Below are positions 59,430 through 64,000 of a stretch of 64,000 nt of DNA, piece after piece. The notes beneath the pieces were generated by a model. The model was not told the origin of the DNA. It saw nothing but the letters and a program-made list of their open reading frames with translations, and searched no databases. Position 1 is the first letter of the stretch, and each line of letters starts with the position of its first letter. The stretch is taken from positions 50,605,570 through 50,669,569 of the forward strand of contig OX579634.1 in NCBI GenBank assembly GCA_951230915.1, given 5' to 3'. Source of the stretch: Antitrichia curtipendula (taxonomy: Eukaryota > Streptophyta > Bryopsida > Hypnales > Leucodontaceae). The position numbers and the translations under genes were made by a program.

Positions 59430-60859
59430 ATCGCTTTCTTGGACGGGAATCTGTCGAAATTATACTGACTGGCGCGAGGACGTTTCCTTTGCACCATGGA
59501 GGTCAACTGGGCATTCTGTAATCCCCCGTCTAGCCCTTGTTGTTGCCGAATTTTTAACGGTACCTCTGGGGATGGAAATATAAAATTTATAATCTCGAAT
59601 TCAGCTTCCGTTGCCTTTCGGCATGTGGTGTTGCACTGATCATGTGTTGTAAGTTATTGACATTCCTGCATACTGAATGCAATGGATCTGGCGTTTCTTA
59701 TTATCTTTGATATGACAAGGCATTCATGTCATATTTTAGTACCATATTGGTGTATCGCAAGAGTGCTGTAGTGTTCTCTTTTGATATCAAATCAAATCGT
59801 GAGGCTCTGTTCATACACCTGACAATGTTGTTTTACGTCTTCGTTGACGATTTTCGGCAATAGTCACACAGTTCGATATCTCAGTAATAAAGGAAACCCT
59901 TGGCTGATACCTGCTGTAAGGTATAGTAGTCAACCTCTTTCCGACCACCACCTATTTTTGTTAGTCAGGGTGCTTTGTTTCCAATCTGTTGTGGTTTAGG
60001 GTGACAACTCACAAGGTTAAGGTGAATGCTCACAAGACACAAATGTCGGGGAGGTGTACATTGAAAGCATACAATGATTAAAAGATATACATTGAAAGCC
60101 ACAATTATCATCTATGTCAAAGCATGGTTGATTTTGTAATGAGCCTATGGTTGGAAATGCGGTGACCTATATAACAAGAATTGGTCGAACGGAATCTTTA
60201 CAAAAAAAATTCATAATCAAATTTTTTTTGAGGAAAAAAAGAAATAATTCATGGAAACCTATTTCTCTACGAGTCCACCCGGGGAGGGGGGATTTTTCCC
60301 CTCACCATTTGCATAGTGAAAATATGGTAAATTGCTCAAATGGTCGGAAAGAGGTCACTCAGGTCAGCTACCTTATTGGATCCTTCAGTGTACCAAAAAC
60401 ACTTTAGGGTTGGGACATTGCTAGATTGGCTTATGCCATTCCAACTTCATACATAAGTATACAACAGTCCAAAACATTTAAGTAGAGTATTACGTGAGGC
60501 AAAGCGCGTACCAGAGGCTTGCATTTTTGTTTCGTATAAATATTGAATGACAGATGCATAGAAGTGTGCAAGTCCTTCAAGGAGGCCGTTCAAGACTTGT
60601 AGCACCTCCGACCGTAAATTCAGTGGAGAAATGTTTTTCTTTGAGCATGAATAATTGAGAACACTGATTGTCTCCAAATTTAGGGCAGTATATCTGATCT
60701 TCTGAGTCATACTGTCAAAGTGCATGTTGCGGGAAATAGTCAAATTTGGATAGCATCTTTTGGAGTATTCTCTCCCACTTTATGGTTTCCATGGACTAAA
60801 GTGTCAATGTTTCTACTGCCTCTGTTTCTAAGAAAGACCCATGTTTCCTTTGTGTTTAA
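59430..60859. other. 3' flank of LHCII gene 2 and intergenic DNA
   Basis: The 3' UTR follows the stop, with a possible polyadenylation signal ATATAAA near 59577. The remainder is AT-rich. No gene is supported; the frames at 60147-60407 and 60447-60743 lack domains. Confidence 0.5.
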
Positions 60860-61783
60860 CCTCTAAAGGACCAAGGCCATTTTTCTGCCAAAAAACACTC
60901 AAAACTGCCATTTCTATAGCAAAGAGTAAAAAAAATTGAAAATTATTGTTTTTTCACATCTAACCATAGGATCTTATACCTAACTAGTATGAAAATGTGT
61001 GGAAAAAATTTCAGAATTTTTGACCGCACAGATTGCAAGATATCTGCATCTAAAGTGAAAAAACCAAGTATTTCAGCACATTGCGGGACTAGATTTTATG
61101 ACTTTGAACATTTTTAACTTAAATGTTTTGCACTACAAAGTTTTGAGCTTTTAATCTTTATAGTGGAGAATTGAGTTGAGAGTCTAGGAAAAAAAAAAAA
61201 ATCCCAGAAAACTTAATTTTCATTATTAAAAAAATTGTTAAGTAGAAGTAGGTACAAGATAGAAAGAAAATCTAAAATATTCATATCTTTTATATGGAAT
61301 TAAAAAGCACTAATCCCAATGGTGAGATTGTTCTAAAAAAAAAACTAAACCTTGTGGAACTTTTTGTTTTGATAAATTATAAAAATTGCATTCAGAAATG
61401 AATCCTACAAGTTATTTTTTCAGGAAGATGCTCTAAGTGCCCGAAAAACAAGATTGTCCATAACTTTCTCATAACAAATCCAAATGAAATGAATAAAAGC
61501 TTTCCAGATAGAAAAAAATATAATCTATAAGAAAAAAAAATTAGAAAAAAAAAAAAAAAAAAAATTGCAAATTTTTTTTTGCTGCCCCCTGACCGCTGTT
61601 TTGAGCTTATTTGATCATAACTTTTGTTCACGGGCACCGATTGTGAAAAAATTATATTCCCAGAAAGCTAATCAATTTTTCTATCTTCAAAAAAAAATTC
61701 AAAAAATCACGACAAAAATTCAGCCCGCAGGTACCTGCCCGAAATCCCGTTTGTCCCCCAAAGGGACAATGGTCCTTTAGGGG
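60860..61783. mobile_element. TTAA-flanked element, copy F (924 bp)
   Basis: Starts CCTCTAAAGGACCAAGGCC and ends GGTCCTTTAGGGG region; TTAA at 60856-60859 and 61784-61787. Contains the family core (CACATCTAACCATAGGATCT, GATTGCAAGATATCTGCATC) and the right subterminal stem GTCCC-CCAAA-GGGAC. Non-coding; a long A tract lies at about 61546-61563. Confidence 0.85.
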
Positions 61784-61887
61784 TTAAGAAAGAAAAAAAT
61801 GGATCTTTTTAGGAGGCAGAGGCAATAGATTTTAAACTATTGTCATTGGAAGCATGCTTAATCATGTAGTGCTGTTGCGGACACTTA

Positions 61888-63324
61888 AGGTGGGTACACC
61901 CATTATGGTGCAGTGTCTTAAAGTGCACCCTAGATTAAGCCCTTAAATGGTGTAGTTATCTACTGAAAATTGTTAGTGAGTGAATATTGTAGTTCATCAA
62001 AGAACCATTGGCCATTTTGGGTATTGGTGACATGCTTGTAAGCTCACATCACATGTTAACCCCTAAAGGACCAAGCCATTTTCTGGCTCCGAAACCACTG
62101 AAAACTGCCGTTTCTGCTGCGTTCATTCACGAAGTTTCAAAAATAGTTTTTTTGAAAATGTAACTGTAGGATCTTAAATTTAACTTCTTTGAGAGGATGC
62201 TGTAAACATTTCATAAAATTTGACCGTACGGATTGGGAGATATTTGCATTCAAAGTGAATTTTTTTTTTTTTTTTTCACTGTGCCCCAGAATTTCAGATG
62301 ACTTTGACCACCTTGTGCTCAAATTTTTTGCACTACATACCATAGGTTTAAATTTTTTTCTTATAGGTAATGAAGTTAGGCATATGCATGCCAATTTTCA
62401 TATCAATCCAACATCCCGAGCACATGCCAAAAATTCTTGTAATGCCACAATGTCCCAAGAATTGGCAATACACTACTGAATTTTCGAATCAAATTTCCCA
62501 CCACATACTTAGAGATATAGAAAATCCGAACGGTAGATACATAGATACACTCAGACTTCACTAGTAGGAACAAAAATTTCTCAAAAAAGTGAAAATCTCT
62601 AATTTCTATTACCTTCCAAAGTTCGCAACAGTCACCAAAATAGATTACAGAGTGGGCAGCCCTTGTAGAAAGGGACCCAAGATGTCAAACAGCGATTCCT
62701 TTGCCACAGCTGCCCTACGAACTGCTTGGAGGTAAACAACATCATAACTTCTACAGCACATGTCGGATTATGATGAAAATTATATGTACGCGAAGCTTGT
62801 GAGAAGCTACACGCACACAAAAAGTTTCAAAAAATCAGGTCAAAAAACCACTTTGAACGATCTTGCCCGAAATCCCAAGTGTCCCTCGAGGGGACTTTGG
62901 TCCTTTAGGGGTTAATTTGTTTCTCTGACAGGGTAATCATTCTTTTCTCTTCTTTGAAACACATGGACAATTTCCATTGATTACTCACAAACTTTTCTCC
63001 TACTTGTTGGCTACTAGTTTTTTTTCATTGTTTTTCATTGTTTTAAACACAATTGCAACTCCATTTCTTTTCATTCCGACACCTTGGGAGGGGAACTTTG
63101 TGCATGTGATTGCTGATTTTTAGTGCAGTCTATGAACGCTTTTGAATACTCTACTTCCAAAACTTTGTATCCCTATTGTGGTCTCAAATTTGTCAAAATC
63201 TGAATTTTTGGGGGGCATTTCTTCCTTTTCTACACATCTCTTTACAATCATGTATTTACTATTATCTACTTAGCCTTCAAATTATTCATAGCCCAATTTG
63301 TGGCGCTTTTGGGTGTACCCACCT
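61888..63324. mobile_element. TA-flanked element carrying a nested TTAA element
   Basis: A perfect 15-bp inverted repeat AGGTGGGTACACCCA (left) / TGGGTGTACCCACCT (right), with TA at 61886-61887 and 63325-63326. Removing the nested 852-bp TTAA element and one TTAA leaves about 580 bp, close to the size of the 1846-2399 element, whose ends also start AGGTAG. No coding frame. Confidence 0.7.
62060..62911. mobile_element. TTAA-flanked element, copy G (852 bp, nested)
   Basis: Starts CCCCTAAAGGACCAAGCC and ends GGTCCTTTAGGGG region; TTAA at 62056-62059 and 62912-62915. The right subterminal stem is GTCCC-TCGAG-GGGAC. Internal core GTAGGATCTTAAATTTAACT and GATTGGGAGATATTTGCATT match the other copies. 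Non-coding; inserted within the TA-flanked element 61888-63324. Confidence 0.85.
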
Positions 63325-63326
63325 TA

Positions 63327-64000
63327 GTGTCTGCTGGATGACTTTGCTTGGCACTATAGGACAAAAATGTTTATTTATTCAATTTATTTATTTGGAAGGT
63401 ACTTGATTGTATTTTCAATGAACAGTATTGCAAATTCCCTCATTATGTTCTTTTTGAGTTTTCCAAAGAATATGATGCTCAATCCAAGAATCACCTTTGT
63501 AATGTATTTTTGGCCATTTCTTGCTATTTTCTCTTGATGTGAGTTTGAGCTACAAAAATGTTGATTTTTGAACTTGAGTTCAACTGATGAAATGAAGCTT
63601 ACCAAGTTTAGTTTCTAATCCAACTGGAAATTCTAAAAATTTCATAAATTTCAATATTTTATAGCAAAATGAACTTTGGACCTATAACCATGGTTTGTTG
63701 ATTTTATAATTTTAGAGTGCCACGGTAACTTTGGTTTATACCATGATGTTATACACTATAATATACATCTAGAGTGAAAATTTCAGATTTTTTGAGGACA
63801 TTATGTATTTGATATGAAGTTCCTCATTTTTTTCTTAAAAGATCTAAAGTAATTTCAAATTTCCCCCCAAAGCTTGAAAATTATATGCCTTGTAGTGGAC
63901 ACATGGTTTCATTTGTGAATAATAAATATAAAAATATTCATTCAAATCTAGTTGCCCCCCCGCCCCCCCCCCCAAAAAAAAATTAGAGTGATTTGAATTT
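63327..64000. other. AT-rich DNA at window end
   Basis: No gene is supported. A C-rich homopolymer tract followed by an A tract lies at 63954-63981. Confidence 0.45.

Noticed and set aside
58559..59506. 315-codon antisense frame across LHCII gene 2
   Set aside because: GC-rich codon use in the sense gene leaves the opposite strand open; the same antisense frame appears over gene 1, so it is a by-product.

Overview
The window reads as nuclear DNA from a green-lineage (streptophyte) organism: a bryophyte, lycophyte or charophyte-type genome fits better than a compact angiosperm one, but the species cannot be fixed from sequence alone. The support is two nuclear light-harvesting chlorophyll a/b protein (LHCII) genes with one intron each and plant-type transposases (FAR1/SWIM-type MULE, hAT, PIF/Harbinger with a Myb/SANT partner). 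The rest is AT-rich, gene-poor and filled with DNA transposons and foldback elements. I saw no LTR-retrotransposon coding sequence.

Layout. 1-7.5 kb: AT-rich DNA with a TA-flanked element, a 370-bp foldback element and a CACTA-like MITE. 7.5-9.1 kb: GC-rich island with LHCII gene 1 (minus strand). 9.1-16 kb: small inverted-repeat elements, including a MULE-like foldback, and TTAA-flanked elements. 16.03-30.20 kb: one very large unit with hAT-like ends (CAGGG... and a perfect 8-bp duplication ATGGCATG). It is built of an AT-rich satellite in forward then inverted orientation, with GC-rich arrays in the middle and near both ends. A 5.07-kb MULE with about 280-bp inverted repeats is inserted inside it. 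30.2-42.5 kb: AT-rich DNA with more TTAA-flanked elements (one nested in another), small MITEs and an intact two-exon gene of unknown function (41.1-42.3 kb). 42.49-47.41 kb: a complete hAT transposon with ends and target duplication. 50.2-51.4 kb: a CACTA-like MITE and a TTAA element. 52.20-55.67 kb: a complete PIF/Harbinger element. 55.8-56.8 kb: a TTAA element. 58.2-59.6 kb: LHCII gene 2 (plus strand). 60.8-63.3 kb: two more TTAA elements, one nested in a TA-flanked element.

How the parts relate. The two LHCII genes are duplicates with the same intron position, the same exon 2 length and a conserved promoter block about 190-260 bp upstream of each ATG. They point away from each other and are 50 kb apart. 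Their mature N-terminus is short and lacks the usual phosphorylatable Thr segment. The three transposase-bearing elements keep their ends, reading frames and splice sites, yet all carry in-frame stop codons and no frameshifts, which suggests substitution-driven (possibly methylation/deamination) decay. The most novel items are the 14-kb inverted-satellite hAT-like unit and the abundant TTAA-flanked, piggyBac-like non-autonomous family with CCCCTAAAGG ends.
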